A stretch of DNA of 64,000 bases from Rhizomys pruinosus (GCA_009823505.1 VZQC01005766.1:1896154-1960153), one strand, 5' to 3'. Shown: positions 22,562 through 32,807, counted from the stretch's first letter. The notes: generated by a model not told the origin, from the letters alone. A program made the numbers and translations.

Positions 22562-22745
22562 GGGGCTGGAGAGATGGCCCAGTGGTTAAGAGCACTGGCT
22601 GCTCTTGCAGAAGACCAGGGTTTGGTTCCCAACACCCACATGGCAGCTATCAACTGTCCTTAACTCAAGTTCCAGGGAATCCAACACCGTCTTCTGACTT
22701 CTGCAGACATATATTAAATAAAATATTTTTAAAAATAATAAATAA
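22562..22745 (+). repeat. B2 SINE nested in B4
   Basis: Sense B2 from 'ggggctggagagatggccca' through 'ccaacaccgtcttctgactt', then a shortened 3' part and an A/T-rich tail. The usual 'cattgcatgacac' segment is missing. Confidence 0.92.
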
Positions 22746-22754
22746 ATAATTTTA

Positions 22755-22940
22755 AGCCAGGCATGGGTTGGGCATGGTGCCACACCCCATGCTTAATCCC
22801 AGCACTCAGGAGGCAGGGGCGGGTAGATCTCTGAGTTCAAGGACAGGCTGGTCTATATAGTGAGTTACAGGTCAGCCAGGACTATAAATGATATAATAAA
22901 ACCCTATCTCAAAAAAAAAAAAAAAAAGAAAGAAAGAAAG
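22755..22940 (+). repeat. B1 SINE nested in B4
   Basis: Sense B1 with a duplicated start ('ccaggcatgggttgggcatg') and an A tail running into GAAA units. Confidence 0.9.
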
Positions 22941-23147
22941 TCAAGCATTGGGTGGGCAGGTGAGGATGAAAAAGGTGGATCCCCAAAGCTCATTGGCCAA
23001 CCAGCCCAGCTGACTCCATGAGTTCCAGGTCCAGTGATAAAGGTAGAGAGAGAGGTCAAGGAATGACACTTGACCTCCACATACAGGCACACATAATAAG
23101 TACATACACTTCACACCCACAACAGAACACACACACACATATACAAA

Positions 23148-23181
23148 GAAAGGGAGAGAGAGAGGAAAAGAGAAAAAAGAG

Positions 23182-23234
<53 letters not shown>
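23148..23234. repeat. Purine-rich tract with (GA)n
   Basis: Purine stretch ending in a pure GA run of about 24 units from 23186. The frames across it are repeat translations. Confidence 0.95.
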
Positions 23235-23237
<3 letters not shown>

Positions 23238-23611
23238 GAATCATGTAGTGAGACCCTACAGAGCAGGCGTTCAGCCTGGAGGAGGAGTGGGCTAGGGACG
23301 TCACCAAGTGTGTGGCTCCTCCCCTCCCGGCTACATCTACCTCAGTCTTCAGCAACATGGGTATTTGTACCTGTTTGCCTCCCAAACCAGCTTTTAGGAG
23401 CACAACATCAAGATGGAGAAAAACCCAAGCTTGTAACACGGTCAGATGGTGGTCCTCACATAAGCGCACCTTCTGAAAACTAGCAGCTTAGCAAGACCTT
23501 AATTTTGTCTGTCCTTGTGACTGGCTTTGACCACAGACTTATTTAGTGTTTATCTGCTGACAATTCTGTGACTGTTCCTCCTCCCATGGACAAATACAGT
23601 CGTGACAAAAC
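23235..23611. other. Unique sequence, no gene seen
   Basis: Nothing recognised. The 137-codon reverse frame at 23056-23469 derives partly from the GA repeat and B4 sequence. Confidence 0.55.
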
Positions 23612-23718
23612 AGAAGAAGCCAGATGTGGTGATGCACACATGTATTCCTAGCAATTAGGAGGATCCTAAGAGTTGGAGGCCAGCCTGGGCTTCATAGTGA
23701 GGCCCTATCTGAATCCCC
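23612..23718 (+). repeat. Proto-B1-type SINE, diverged
   Basis: 'agccagatgtggtgatgcac', then 'ttggaggccagcctgggctt' and 'gtgaggccctatctg': an old 7SL-derived monomer that runs into a CA tract. Confidence 0.75.
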
Positions 23719-23721
23719 CCA

Positions 23722-23722
<1 letters not shown>

Positions 23723-23770
<48 letters not shown>

Positions 23771-23780
23771 CACACACACA
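23723..23780. repeat. (CA)n microsatellite
   Basis: CA run of about 28 units with a single CG interruption, formed at the tail of the preceding SINE. Confidence 0.97.
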
Positions 23781-23952
23781 AACGAAAACAAAAACAGACA
23801 AAAACCAGGAGAAAATAAAGTTGACATCAGATGAATCACATCAAAAGTGCGGAAAGCCCTTGTTCAACTGAAGAATGCTGCTGTGCTAGACATCAGAATG
23901 ACTTTTGTTGCTGCACTGCAGCAAAGGGAAAAGATTAAACTTGAAACTAATC

Positions 23953-24075
23953 CTTTCTTCCTCCCTCCCCTCTCCCCTCTCTTCTTTCCTTCTTCCTTCA
24001 TAATACTGGGATAAATTCAAGACCTCCTACATACGAGGCAAATACTCTACCACTGAGCTATAACCTCAGCTCAAA
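23953..24075 (-). repeat. Pyrimidine tract plus ID-type SINE
   Basis: CT-rich tract at 23953-23999, followed by the reverse complement of an ID element: 'gaggcaaatactctaccact' and 'gagctataacctcagctc' match its A-box side. Confidence 0.65.
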
Positions 24076-24183
24076 TATTCGTAGATAGCATGTCTTTAGG
24101 GGAAACGGGTGTTGTTTATTCCTATGTGGTGAGTTCAGGAGTTCTTATGGAAGGATATCATAGACAGAGTACTGAAACTGACC

Positions 24184-24300
24184 CTCCCCTCCTCTTCCTC
24201 TTCTCCCTTTAACCCCTCCACTCCCTTTCCCCTTTCTCCTCCTCTTACTCTTCTTCATGACCACATATATACTATGCAGTCTACCACTGAATTAAATCTC
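24184..24300 (-). repeat. Pyrimidine tract plus weak ID-like remnant
   Basis: CT-rich tract to about 24255, then 'gcagtctaccactgaattaa', which resembles the same ID region as at 24000-24075. The repeated arrangement suggests two related copies. Confidence 0.4.
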
Positions 24301-24340
24301 AACCCTATTTTTTGTGTGTTTTTAGGGTTTTTTTGGGGGG

Positions 24341-24737
24341 TCTTTTTTTTTTTTTGAGACAGGGTCTCCCTTTAGTCCCAGCCGGTCTGAAACTCGCTAT
24401 GTAGACCAGGCTGGTCTTGAACTCCCAGAGATCCACCTGCCTCTGCTTCCCAAGTGCTAGGATTAAAGGCGTGCACCATGGGCTGGAGAGATGGCTCAGT
24501 GGCTAAGAGCTCCGACTGTTCTTGCAGAGGACCCGGGTTCAATCCCCAACATCCATGTGGCGGCTGAGAACCATCTTTAACTCCAGTTCCAGGGGAATCC
24601 GACGCCCTCTTCTGACCTCCGCGGCATTGCACGACACGGGTGCACCAACCTACATGCAGACAGTACATTCATACACATACAAAAATAAATAAAATTAAAA
24701 AAAAAAAATAAAGGCGTGCACCACCACGCCAGGCTTC
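24341..24737 (-). repeat. B1 SINE interrupted by B2
   Basis: Reverse-strand B1 (24341-24478 and 24709-24737). It is split in its head region, and both halves are collinear across the insertion. Confidence 0.95.
24480..24708 (+). repeat. B2 SINE nested in B1
   Basis: Full-length sense B2 with an A-rich tail. The 15-base duplication taaaggcgtgcacca of B1 sequence at 24464-24478 and 24709-24723 proves that it inserted after the B1. Confidence 0.97.
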
Positions 24738-24744
24738 AACCATC

Positions 24745-24870
24745 TTTATACTTTTTAATTTTGAGATAGAATCTTACTTAAATTGACAGCCTGGCCTGAA
24801 ACTTACTCTGTAGACCTGCAAACCTTGAACTTGTGATTCTCCTGCCTCAGCCACTTAAGTAGCTAGATTG
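24745..24870 (-). repeat. Proto-B1-type SINE, diverged
   Basis: 'tttgagatagaatcttactt', then 'tgtagacctgcaaaccttga' and 'ctcctgcctcag': an old reverse-strand 7SL-derived monomer. Confidence 0.65.
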
Positions 24871-24904
24871 TCTTTTTGAAACCATCAAGCCTCTGGGAAC
24901 TTTT

Positions 24905-25080
24905 CTGTTTTATTTTGGTTTGTTTGTGTCTTTGTTTGGTGAGATAGGGTCTCACTATATAACCCTTGCTGGCCTGTAACTTACTATATAGACCAGGCTA
25001 GCCTTGAACTTGTTTTAGCCCTCTTGCCTCTGCCTCCTGAGTACTGGGATTATAGGCAGACACTACTACACCACTGAGTC
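24905..25080 (-). repeat. B1-family SINE, diverged
   Basis: 'gagatagggtctcactatat', 'atagaccaggctagccttga', 'cctcctgagtactgggatta'. Reverse-strand copy of an older B1 subfamily. Confidence 0.85.
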
Positions 25081-25224
25081 CGGTAGTTTCTCAGAGCAAG
25101 GGTTGATGTCTGAGAAGCAGAACAAGTTCCAAGCATAAGAAGTAATTCTAAAGTCACAGGCTATTTTGCTATGGTGGCTGCCTAACTGCTACACCTTGCG
25201 CTGTTTCTCCCCATCATCACATTT

Positions 25225-25440
25225 TACAGTAACAACAGCTGTCACTCACTGGGCACAGCCCTGTAGGTAACCGAGCTCTGTGTACCCCTGTCCCAGACAC
25301 TGTTCACTCTTCCTGTCAGTTCGATCTCACAACACTCCCGTTGCATTGGCATTATTTTTGTCCATTAGACAAAGGTGAGAATTGAGGCAACAACCCAGAA
25401 TATAGCAACTAGAAAGGGCTGGAAACAAGAATAGCTCTTC
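25225..25440 (+). repeat. MIR SINE fragment
   Basis: 'ccagacactgttcactcttc', 'gatctcacaacactccc', 'ttagacaaaggtgagaattg', 'aggcaacaacccag': MIR segments in the right order but strongly diverged. Confidence 0.55.
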
Positions 25441-25654
25441 CCTTGCTCGGGCACCCTGTTGCCTCCTCAGGAATATGGTCCTTGCTCCTATTTCTGCTTG
25501 GTCTCCAAGTAGCAGAGTGCTATGTCCCTAGCATTCCCACATCCAGGACCTACAGCCCTTTACAGCGGCCTCTGCCCATTTCTCTTCCTTATAGGAGGTA
25601 GCGGTTAGAAGATAAAGCCAAGTCAAGCACCAACAATCCCATAAATGAAAAACC

Positions 25655-25815
25655 AAGCCATGATGAGATACTGTTTCACACCCACTAAACCAAGTGGCTA
25701 AGTTAAAAACATTGATAATTCCAAGTGTTCAGAAGAACCCAGAGCAAATGGAGATCTTATTTATTAGGACACATTAGCATAACTACTTTGGAAACTGCAT
25801 TGTGAAAGAAGATGG
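25655..25815 (+). repeat. Ancient L1 fragment
   Basis: 'gatgagatactgtttcacac', 'ccaagtgttcagaagaaccc' and 'actactttggaaactgcatt' follow the order of the 3' ORF2 region of old mammalian L1. Confidence 0.6.
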
Positions 25816-27109
25816 AATGGAAGTCACGGGGCTTTAGAGACAAGCAGACCCTCCCTCCCTGCCCCCTCTGCCGCTTTCTTCCTTGCCCTTCCTGTAGGAC
25901 ACTGGGCAAGTGTCTTCAAGCAAAATTACTGCACTGCTGTTTGTCCCCCACATCCAGTTCCTCCTCACACCTGCTTCCCCCTTGAGGTTGAGCTTCCCTA
26001 AGTGTTTCTAGAACATTGTAGGCGACCCTTGGCAACACTGAAGCTAGGAGAGCAGAGCAACCTGATTGTGCTAAGCCTGGAAGCCTGACCTCCGAACAGC
26101 TGGAGAGTGGGAGAACCTTCGTGGTCTCTAAGGGGCTTGAGGGACCTGGCTCTTCCATTTCCTGAGCTAGAACTGGGGAGGCTGCAGGACAGGGCCTGGT
26201 AGGGGCTGAGGAATCTGGCTGATCCAGCCCGCTTGCCTGCGTCACTTTCAAGTTTTTAGTTTCAGTTCCCACAAGTCCAAGGCACCTCACCGTGCGTGTG
26301 TGTATTGGATGGGTGGAGGGGGGGTTGTGGGTAATAGTTGTGAACAAAACAGGAAGCCTGTCTTGGCAGAGCTGATCACCCACAGGCCACAGCAGTTCAA
26401 TATTGACCTTGAACTTTTCAAATCATAGCAAGAAAATTCCCAAGTCTAAGTTTCTATTTTGAAATCCGTCGATGTTTCTGCGGTTCTCTCAGAGCCCTTG
26501 GATGGAGGTTGGCAGAGCTAAGGGCCACTTACTCAGCATCTTCTCCACAGGAGACATGCATGCATAAATACATGGATGTGCTTTCACCTTTGCAAGGAAC
26601 TTTCATTCCGAAGCAGCTCATATAACATATGTTTCATCTGAGTGGCACAGTTGTCTGCCTAGAGTGGGGACGGTCCAGAGCAGGTAACTCAGCACTGGGG
26701 ACAAGACCCTAAAAGTGATGAATGACACCAGACAGAAAGAATTAGAGATGCTCTAATCAGTCGTAGAAAGTAGAGGGTGGACACAGAGGACAAATCAGAT
26801 CAGGTACAGGGAGATGTCTGGCAAGGAATTGATGCTCCAGTTCAAGTGCTCTCCTTCAGCTTCTGTGGGAGGAGGAAGGAGTGGAGGGATCCTGAGCTAA
26901 ACAATAGCCCCGAGCACCCCCAGGTGTGCAGCCGCCCAGCCACTGTGGCTCCTCTCTCCTTTCTATCCAAACCCTAAGTGTTCAGGGCAGCAAAATTCCT
27001 TTGAAAGATTTCTCCAATTCTATCTAAGGACAAAACCCATTTCTGACCAATGAGGGCTATGAAGAATTTTATGTTAGAGCACTCAGAAAGGTATTTGTTT
27101 TCTTTTTTA

Positions 27110-27112
<3 letters not shown>
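25816..27112. other. Unique sequence, no gene seen
   Basis: Includes a 155-codon minus-strand frame (25916-26383) with no recognisable domain, low-complexity Ser/Pro stretches and no splice context. I judge it chance. Confidence 0.55.
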
Positions 27113-27140
<28 letters not shown>

Positions 27141-27141
27141 T
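27113..27141. repeat. (ATT)n microsatellite
   Basis: About nine ATT units. On the minus strand this is the AAT-expanded tail of the B1 that follows. Confidence 0.95.
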
Positions 27142-27282
27142 CCTTTTTGAGACAGGGTCTCCTTGTAGTCCCAGCTGTCCTGGAACTCACTCTGTAGACC
27201 AGGCTGGCCTTGAACTCACAGAGATCCACCTGCCTCTGCCTCCCAAGTGCTAGGATTAAAGGTGTGCACCACCATGCCTGGC
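27142..27282 (-). repeat. B1 SINE
   Basis: Complete reverse-strand B1, 'tttgagacagggtctccttg' to 'caccatgcctggc'. Confidence 0.95.
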
Positions 27283-27498
27283 TAAGTATTTTTATTTTAT
27301 GTGTATGAATGTTCTGCTCAAATGCATGTAAGTGCACTGCATGCATGCAATGCCCACGCAGGCAAGAAGAGGGTATCAGAACTTCTGGAACTGGAGTTAT
27401 GGACAGTTGTTAGCTACCATGTGGCTATTGGAAACTGAACCCAGGTCCTCTGCAAGAGCAGCCAGTGTTCTTAATTGTTAAGTCATCTCTCCAGCCCC
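27283..27498 (-). repeat. B2 SINE
   Basis: Reverse-strand B2 directly abutting the preceding B1, ending at the head 'catctctccagcccc'. An ATGCATGC-containing 3' part is retained. Confidence 0.93.
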
Positions 27499-27518
27499 AA
27501 GAAGCCATCTCTCCTTGA

Positions 27519-27689
27519 TTTTTGTTGTTGTTATTTTGTCTTTTCCAGACAGGGTCTCCCTGTAGCCCCAGCTGACCTGGAACTCACTCTGTAGACCAGG
27601 CTGGTCTTGAATTCACAAAGATCTGCCTGCCTCTGCCTCCCAAGTGCTAGGATTAAAGGCGTGTGCCAACACACCTGGTATCTGTATGT
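27519..27689 (-). repeat. B1 SINE
   Basis: Full reverse-strand B1 with the perfect 17-base duplication aagccatctctccttga at 27502-27518 and 27690-27706. Confidence 0.97.
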
Positions 27690-27706
27690 AAGCCATCTCT
27701 CCTTGA

Positions 27707-30104
27707 AAAATAATGTTCGGATGGGAGGAACCTCTTTCTTTCCCCCTAGAACTTATATGATGCCTGGATGCCACCATTTGTGATCATAAGAACCAAGCTG
27801 GAGATGGCAGAAGAGGGAGGCGGGGGGACGACTCTTAATTGTTAATGACACTTAGGAACAGATGGATGGACTTCACCCAACCACCTATGTCCAGGCTTCT
27901 TATGAAGTAAGACAACAGCCCTTATTTGTTCAGAGTTTAAGTAAGCAAAGGCAATTCCCAACTTACAAACATGGCAACCCCAAGTGCCTAGTTCTTCTTG
28001 GCAAGAGCACAATGGCAACCCCAAGTGCCTAGTTCTTCTTGGCAAGAGCACAATCTGATACAGCCATAAAACCAAAAACAAGCAGGCAGACAAAATGAAC
28101 AACCCAAACCAAAAAGATTAAGAACCCAAATTAGCACAGTGACTTAAATAATAAACGTATCATGAAAGGTAGCAAGAAATCAAGAGACAGACCCTTGACC
28201 CTTGTCCTCCCAGGGCTCACTTAGATGGCTGCTCTCAGTATCTACGGTACTCTTAATTCTCCATGGTCAGCTTTGTCCTTAGCCTGTTCCCTGAAGGGGC
28301 ACAGGAGGGTGACAGTGGTACCAAGCACAGCAGCTGACATGGAAGAACAAATTCTGTGGTTCTCATGTTTTGTTTTCTATTAGAAACTAGAGGCTCTTTC
28401 CACTGTCCCCCATCCGAGCTCTGTTTATCCACTTGCTAAAGGGGCCTCTTCGTAGCCAGCCACTGGAAAGGACTGGGTGATCACTATAGAGGCTGGGGAG
28501 ACAGCAGGACCATGGCAGGCAGAGAGGGAGGGAGGGAAGGAGGGAGGCTTCCTTCCCAAAGGCTCCATGCTATCAAGCAGAAAAGGCAGGGCTCCTGGGA
28601 CATAAGGAGGAGATGGGCAGAAGACGAAGGCCATCCCCAGGGTTTCTCGGAGCAGCAGCCTGAAGGCCACGGGCTTGATCTTGAAGGGAGTCTCCTGTTC
28701 CTATAGCCCATAGGTCTCTGCCTCTGAGATGAATAGCTCTACCAGAATGAGGTCAGAGAGGAGAGGACAACTGACCACATCTGTGAGATCTTCTGAAGAC
28801 AGGGCTTGCTGAAGGTGAGGAAGCTGCCTGGATCATTCTGTACTCTACACCTGTGACAATAACACACGTAGACATGGCATTTCCTGTTTGAAAGCATCTT
28901 TGGACACACGTCCAGCCTATGGAGAAGCCCAATAAATTGTGTAAGGATCAGACAGCACAGGACAAAGGCCTTTGCTCCAGAAAGCCAGGGCCTGTGGAAT
29001 GCAACCTAGCCCACCAGGTGCCAATTTGGCCTGAGTATAAGTGACATTTGGGAAATTATTGAAATTTGCTGTGCCTTCCTCCAAGGTTTGCTGAACAGGC
29101 AACAAGTTCCCTTTGATCCTGAGCCTAACCCCCCTTATCTGGACAGTGAGATGCTCTGAAATACCCCTCTAGAGGTACTGGGACCACTGGGGAGCCGTGG
29201 GAAGCCCAATTCCCAAGGTGTTTCAGACAGCTATGGAGGTCACTGAGGCTGCAGGCAGCTTAGAGAGGGAAGACTCTGTCCCCATCTCCAGACAGAAAGA
29301 AAGAAAACAGAGCACCCCCATAGGCCCCCCCAGTGGCCTGGCCACCCCTCCCCACTGGGGTGGAAGTCCAGGCTGAGGCCCAGGCCAGGCCCCTCCCCCG
29401 CTCCCTCCAGGCAGGCGCTGCTAATGGCTCTCTCCCCACAAGCTGGTTCATTAAAGATTTGTTCTGTGGAGTTGCAATCAAAATAAACAGACGGCCTGAA
29501 AGGCAGGGAACTGAAAACCAATTAAGAGGGAACAGAGATGGAAGGAGGGCGGGGACAGGAGGAAAAGAGAGGTCTGGGCCTTCCAAAGACTCAGTTCCCA
29601 TGGCAGCCAGCTTCCAAAATAGTCTGGGAATGAAAAATAATGAAAACCACCAGGGAGAGGAAAGCAGTCCTGTCCTGGCAGGAGACTCCCGACCTCTGGA
29701 TGGCTAAATCCCTGCCACAGCTCTCAGAGGGCACCTGGTGACCTGCCCCAACCCCACCCATGCCCCTTCTCTTCCAAGGTTTGTGAATGGTGTACCCCTC
29801 TGAGGGACACTCTGCCAAGGATCTAATGCAAAGGAGCCATAGGCAACCCCCTCCCGGTGGGTGGTCAGGAGAGATGGGAGAAATCTGAGGAGGAATAAGG
29901 GAGGGTCTAGGGGTGTGGCTCCCTGAAAGGAAGAGTCTGGACACCAGGAGGCCTGTAACAGGAAAGGTCCTAGTTTAGTAGCAGAGGATGTCTTAGAGGA
30001 AGTGACATTCAAACCAAGACGTGAGGATTGAGTAGGGGCTAGCCCAGAGACAACTGGAAGGCTAGGGGAGGGGCCAGGATAGCGAAGGCCCCAGGAGAGT
30101 GGAG
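27707..30104. other. Unique sequence, candidate conserved block
   Basis: Mostly repeat-free. 28519-28548 is G-rich (GGGAGGGAGGGAAGGAGGGAGG), a strong candidate G-quadruplex on the + strand. 29430-29660 is an AT-rich block ('ttcattaaagatttg', 'aaaataaacaga', 'aaccaattaagag') flanked by GC-rich sequence and may be a conserved element. The 124-codon frame at 29333-29707 crosses that block but has overlapping frames on the other strand and no domain. Confidence 0.4.
27971..28052. repeat. 41-bp perfect tandem duplication
   Basis: Two identical 41-base units at 27971-28011 and 28012-28052 (they start atggcaacccc and end gcaagagcaca). Identity implies a recent event. The sequence is unrelated to the 41-bp satellite at 30.3 kb. 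Confidence 0.97.
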
Positions 30105-30235
30105 TTCAAAGTCAAGCATGGAGGTGCAAACCTATAATCCCAGCCAGGGGATCAGAGGATCTTGTGTTCCAGGCCAGCCTGGACTACACAGTGACATAGA
30201 TTGCTTAATTAATTAATCCCCCCAAAACAAACAGG
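30105..30235 (+). repeat. Proto-B1-type SINE, diverged
   Basis: 'agcatggaggtgcaaaccta', 'taatcccagcc', 'ccaggccagcctggactaca', then an AATTAATTAATC tail region. An old monomer just upstream of the satellite array. Confidence 0.6.
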
Positions 30236-30316
30236 GGTAACAAGGACTGAACTTTTTTTAGCACTGAATGCAGAGAGGTCAGAGATCCAGCAGGCTCAGA
30301 TTCAAACATCCACAGG

Positions 30317-31833
30317 TTGGGGAGCCAGGAGCCCAGCAAGGACCTGAGGACTAGCCAGTGGGGATCCAGGAGCCCAGCACAGACCTAAGGACCAGCCAGT
30401 GGGGATCCAGGAGCCCAGCACTGACCTGAGGACCAGCTAGTGGGGATCCAGGAGCCCTGCACGGACCTGAGGACCAGCCAGTGGGGATCCAGGAGCACTG
30501 CACGGACCTGAGGACCAGCCAGTGGGGATCCAGGAGCCCAGCACGGACCTGAGGACCAGCCAGTGGGGATCCAGGAGCCCAGCACGGACCTGAGGACCAG
30601 CCAGTGGGGATCCAGGAGCCCAGCACGGACCTGAGGACCAGCCAGTGGGGATCCAGGAGCCCAGCACGGACCTGAGGACCAGCCAGTGGGGATCCAGGAG
30701 CCCAGCACGGACCTGAGGACCAGCCAGTGGGGATCCAGGAGCCCAGCACGGACCTGAGGACCAGCCAGTGGGGATCCAGGAGCCCAGCACGGACCTGAGG
30801 ACCAGCCAGTGGGGATCCAGGAGCCCAGCACGGACCTGAGGACCAGCCAGTGGGGATCCAGGAGCCCAGCACGGACCTGAGGACCAGCCAGTGGGGATCC
30901 AGGAGCCCAGCACGGACCTGAGGACCAGCCAGTGGGGATCCAGGAGCCCAGCACGGACCTGAGGACCAGCCAGTGGGGATCCAGGAGCCCAGCACGGACC
31001 TGAGGACCAGCCAGTGGGGATCCAGGAGCCCAGCACGGACCTGAGGACCAGCCAGTGGGGATCCAGGAGCCCAGCACGGACCTGAGGACCAGCCAGTGGG
31101 GATCCAGGAGCCCAGCACGGACCTGAGGACCAGCCAGTGGGGATCCAGGAGCCCAGCACGGACCTGAGGACCAGCCAGTGGGGATCCAGGAGCCCAGCAC
31201 GGACCTGAGGACCAGCCAGTGGGGATCCAGGAGCCCAGCACGGACCTGAGGACCAGCCAGTGGGGATCCAGGAGCCCAGCACGGACCTGAGGACCAGCCA
31301 GTGGGGATCCAGGAGCCCAGCACGGACCTGAGGACCAGCCAGTGGGGATCCAGGAGCCCAGCACGGACCTGAGGACCAGCCAGTGGGGATCCAGGAGCCC
31401 AGCACGGACCTGAGGACCAGCCAGTGGGGATCCAGGAGCCCAGCACGGACCTGAGGACCAGCCAGTGGGGATCCAGGAGCCCAGCACGGACCTGAGGACC
31501 AGCCAGTGGGGATCCAGGAGCCCAGCACGGACCTGAGGACCAGCCAGTGGGGAGCCAGGAGCCCAGCACGGACCTGAGGACCAGCCAGTGGGGAGCCAGG
31601 AGCCCAGCACTGACCTGAGGACCAGCCAGTGGGGATCCAGGAGCCCAGCACGGACCTGAGGACCAGCCAGTGGGGAGCCGGGAGCCCTGCACGGACCTGA
31701 GGACCAGCAGGTGGGGAGCCGGGAGCCCATGACGGACCTGAGGACCAGCCAGTGGGGAGCCGGGAGCCCTGCACGGACCTGAGGACCAGCCAGTCGGGAG
31801 CCAGGAGCCCAGCACCGACCTGAGGACCAGCCA
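30317..31833. repeat. 41-bp minisatellite, 37 units
   Basis: Exactly 37 units of 41 bases (1517 bases) with no insertion or deletion. Units 6-30 (30522-31546) are identical to each other. Units 1-5 and 31-37 carry scattered substitutions, for example GGAGCC replacing GGATCC in units 1, 31, 32 and 34-37. The canonical unit holds a BamHI site (GGATCC) and the segment gacctgaggaccagcca. The minus strand has no stop in any frame, so three overlapping frames of 459-493 codons run through it. They are by-products of the repeat, since no start context, splice site or second gene signal supports expression. The array is very likely polymorphic in length. Confidence 0.98.
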
Positions 31834-32141
31834 TCTTTCTCTTCTGCCCAGAGCCAGACTTCTGTGAAGCCCCAGTCTCTACCCCTTCCCTTGCCCTAGT
31901 GGTAGGGGACCTTAGCATACAGAGTTTCTAGCAGTTTCCTGGGGCTCTCTCTGAGGAATATGGCCCGATAGCCATCTGCAGACCCCTCTGCACTGGCTCC
32001 TGCTTCACTGTGTGACAACAGGAAGCCAAGATCCTATTAATCCACTTAGATGCCAACAAGAAATAACTGCCAAAAGGAAGTCAGCCGTCCACACCCCTCC
32101 CCCCGCAGGCCTCTGGGCACAATGTTGAGAGCACTTTGAGG
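31834..32141. other. Unique sequence, no gene seen
   Basis: Nothing recognised between the satellite and the next SINE. Confidence 0.6.
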
Positions 32142-32291
32142 CAGGGCCACTCATGCTTGTAATCTTAGCACTTGGGAGGCTGGGGCAGGAGGATCACTAA
32201 GAGTTTGAGGCCAGTCTGGGCTATATAGTGAGTTCAAGGCCAATGTGGAGTGAGACTCAGTCTCAAAACAAACAAACAAACAAACAAACAA
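32142..32291 (+). repeat. Proto-B1-type SINE with (CAAA)n tail
   Basis: 'actcatgcttgtaatcttag', 'gtttgaggccagtctgggct', and a CAAA tail at about 32268-32291. Internally shortened relative to B1. Confidence 0.8.
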
Positions 32292-32807
32292 AGCATGGAG
32301 CATATTTACCCACCACCAGATCAGCCTCTCTTCCGGGGCCTGCTCCAGAGGGAACGCCCCTTCCATGGGATGTGACAGGGCAAAGGGCACCCCCTGGGTA
32401 CGGGCTGCAGTACTGGACAGGAGCAGCAGAGGACCTTAGCCCTCTCCCCAAGGCTCACCCCCCCACCTCCCCCCGAATAGAAACCAACAGGGTGCAACTA
32501 CAGCCAGCTGCTCCTCAGGGAAAGAGGCCACGTGAGGGCTGTGGTGCTCGGCTCGGCTGTCCAGAGCTGCTCTCGGGCACTGATTTCCCACCAATGTCTT
32601 CTTCCCAGGAGCCTAGTTCATGCCCAGCCAGAGCTACTAATACGGAGATACCCTGAGAAGGCAAAAGCACAGCTATCAACCCCAAATTCAGTGTCTTCTG
32701 AAGGTGCGGAGCAGAACAAAGGGATCAAGGGCCAGAATACCCTGGGCCTGGAAGTCCTGAAACAAGGTCACCTATCCTGTCTCCAGGTGGAGCAGAACTA
32801 GTAGGGG
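32292..32807. other. Unique sequence, no gene seen
   Basis: The 142- and 89-codon frames at 32228-32801 overlap in different frames, the first begins in the SINE, and neither shows a domain. Confidence 0.55.

Larger units (their letters stand above)
22462..23110 (+). repeat. B4 SINE split by two younger SINEs
   Basis: The head (22462-22561: 'ggctcagtcagtaaagtgcc', 'catgtaaaaagccag') and the tail (22941-23110: 'gttccaggtccagtgataaa', 'tgacacttgacctccacata') are both B4 and collinear. The interval between them is filled by a B2 and a B1. Confidence 0.85.

Noticed and set aside
24480..24560. tRNA gene
   Set aside because: The A- and B-box-like sequences are the tRNA-derived heads of B2 SINEs. 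The same applies to all other B2, B3, B4 and ID heads here.
25916..26383. 155-codon minus-strand open frame
   Set aside because: No recognisable domain, low-complexity Ser/Pro composition, no conserved start context or flanking exons.
29333..29707. 124-codon + strand frame
   Set aside because: Overlapped by three opposite-strand frames. The sequence looks like non-coding AT-rich block plus GC-rich flank.
30317..31833. CRISPR array
   Set aside because: Units are contiguous identical 41-mers without variable spacers, in mammalian DNA. This is a minisatellite.
30351..31918. Repeat-protein gene on the minus strand
   Set aside because: Openness in all three frames follows from a stop-free unit whose length is not a multiple of three. 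No promoter, splice or start evidence was seen.
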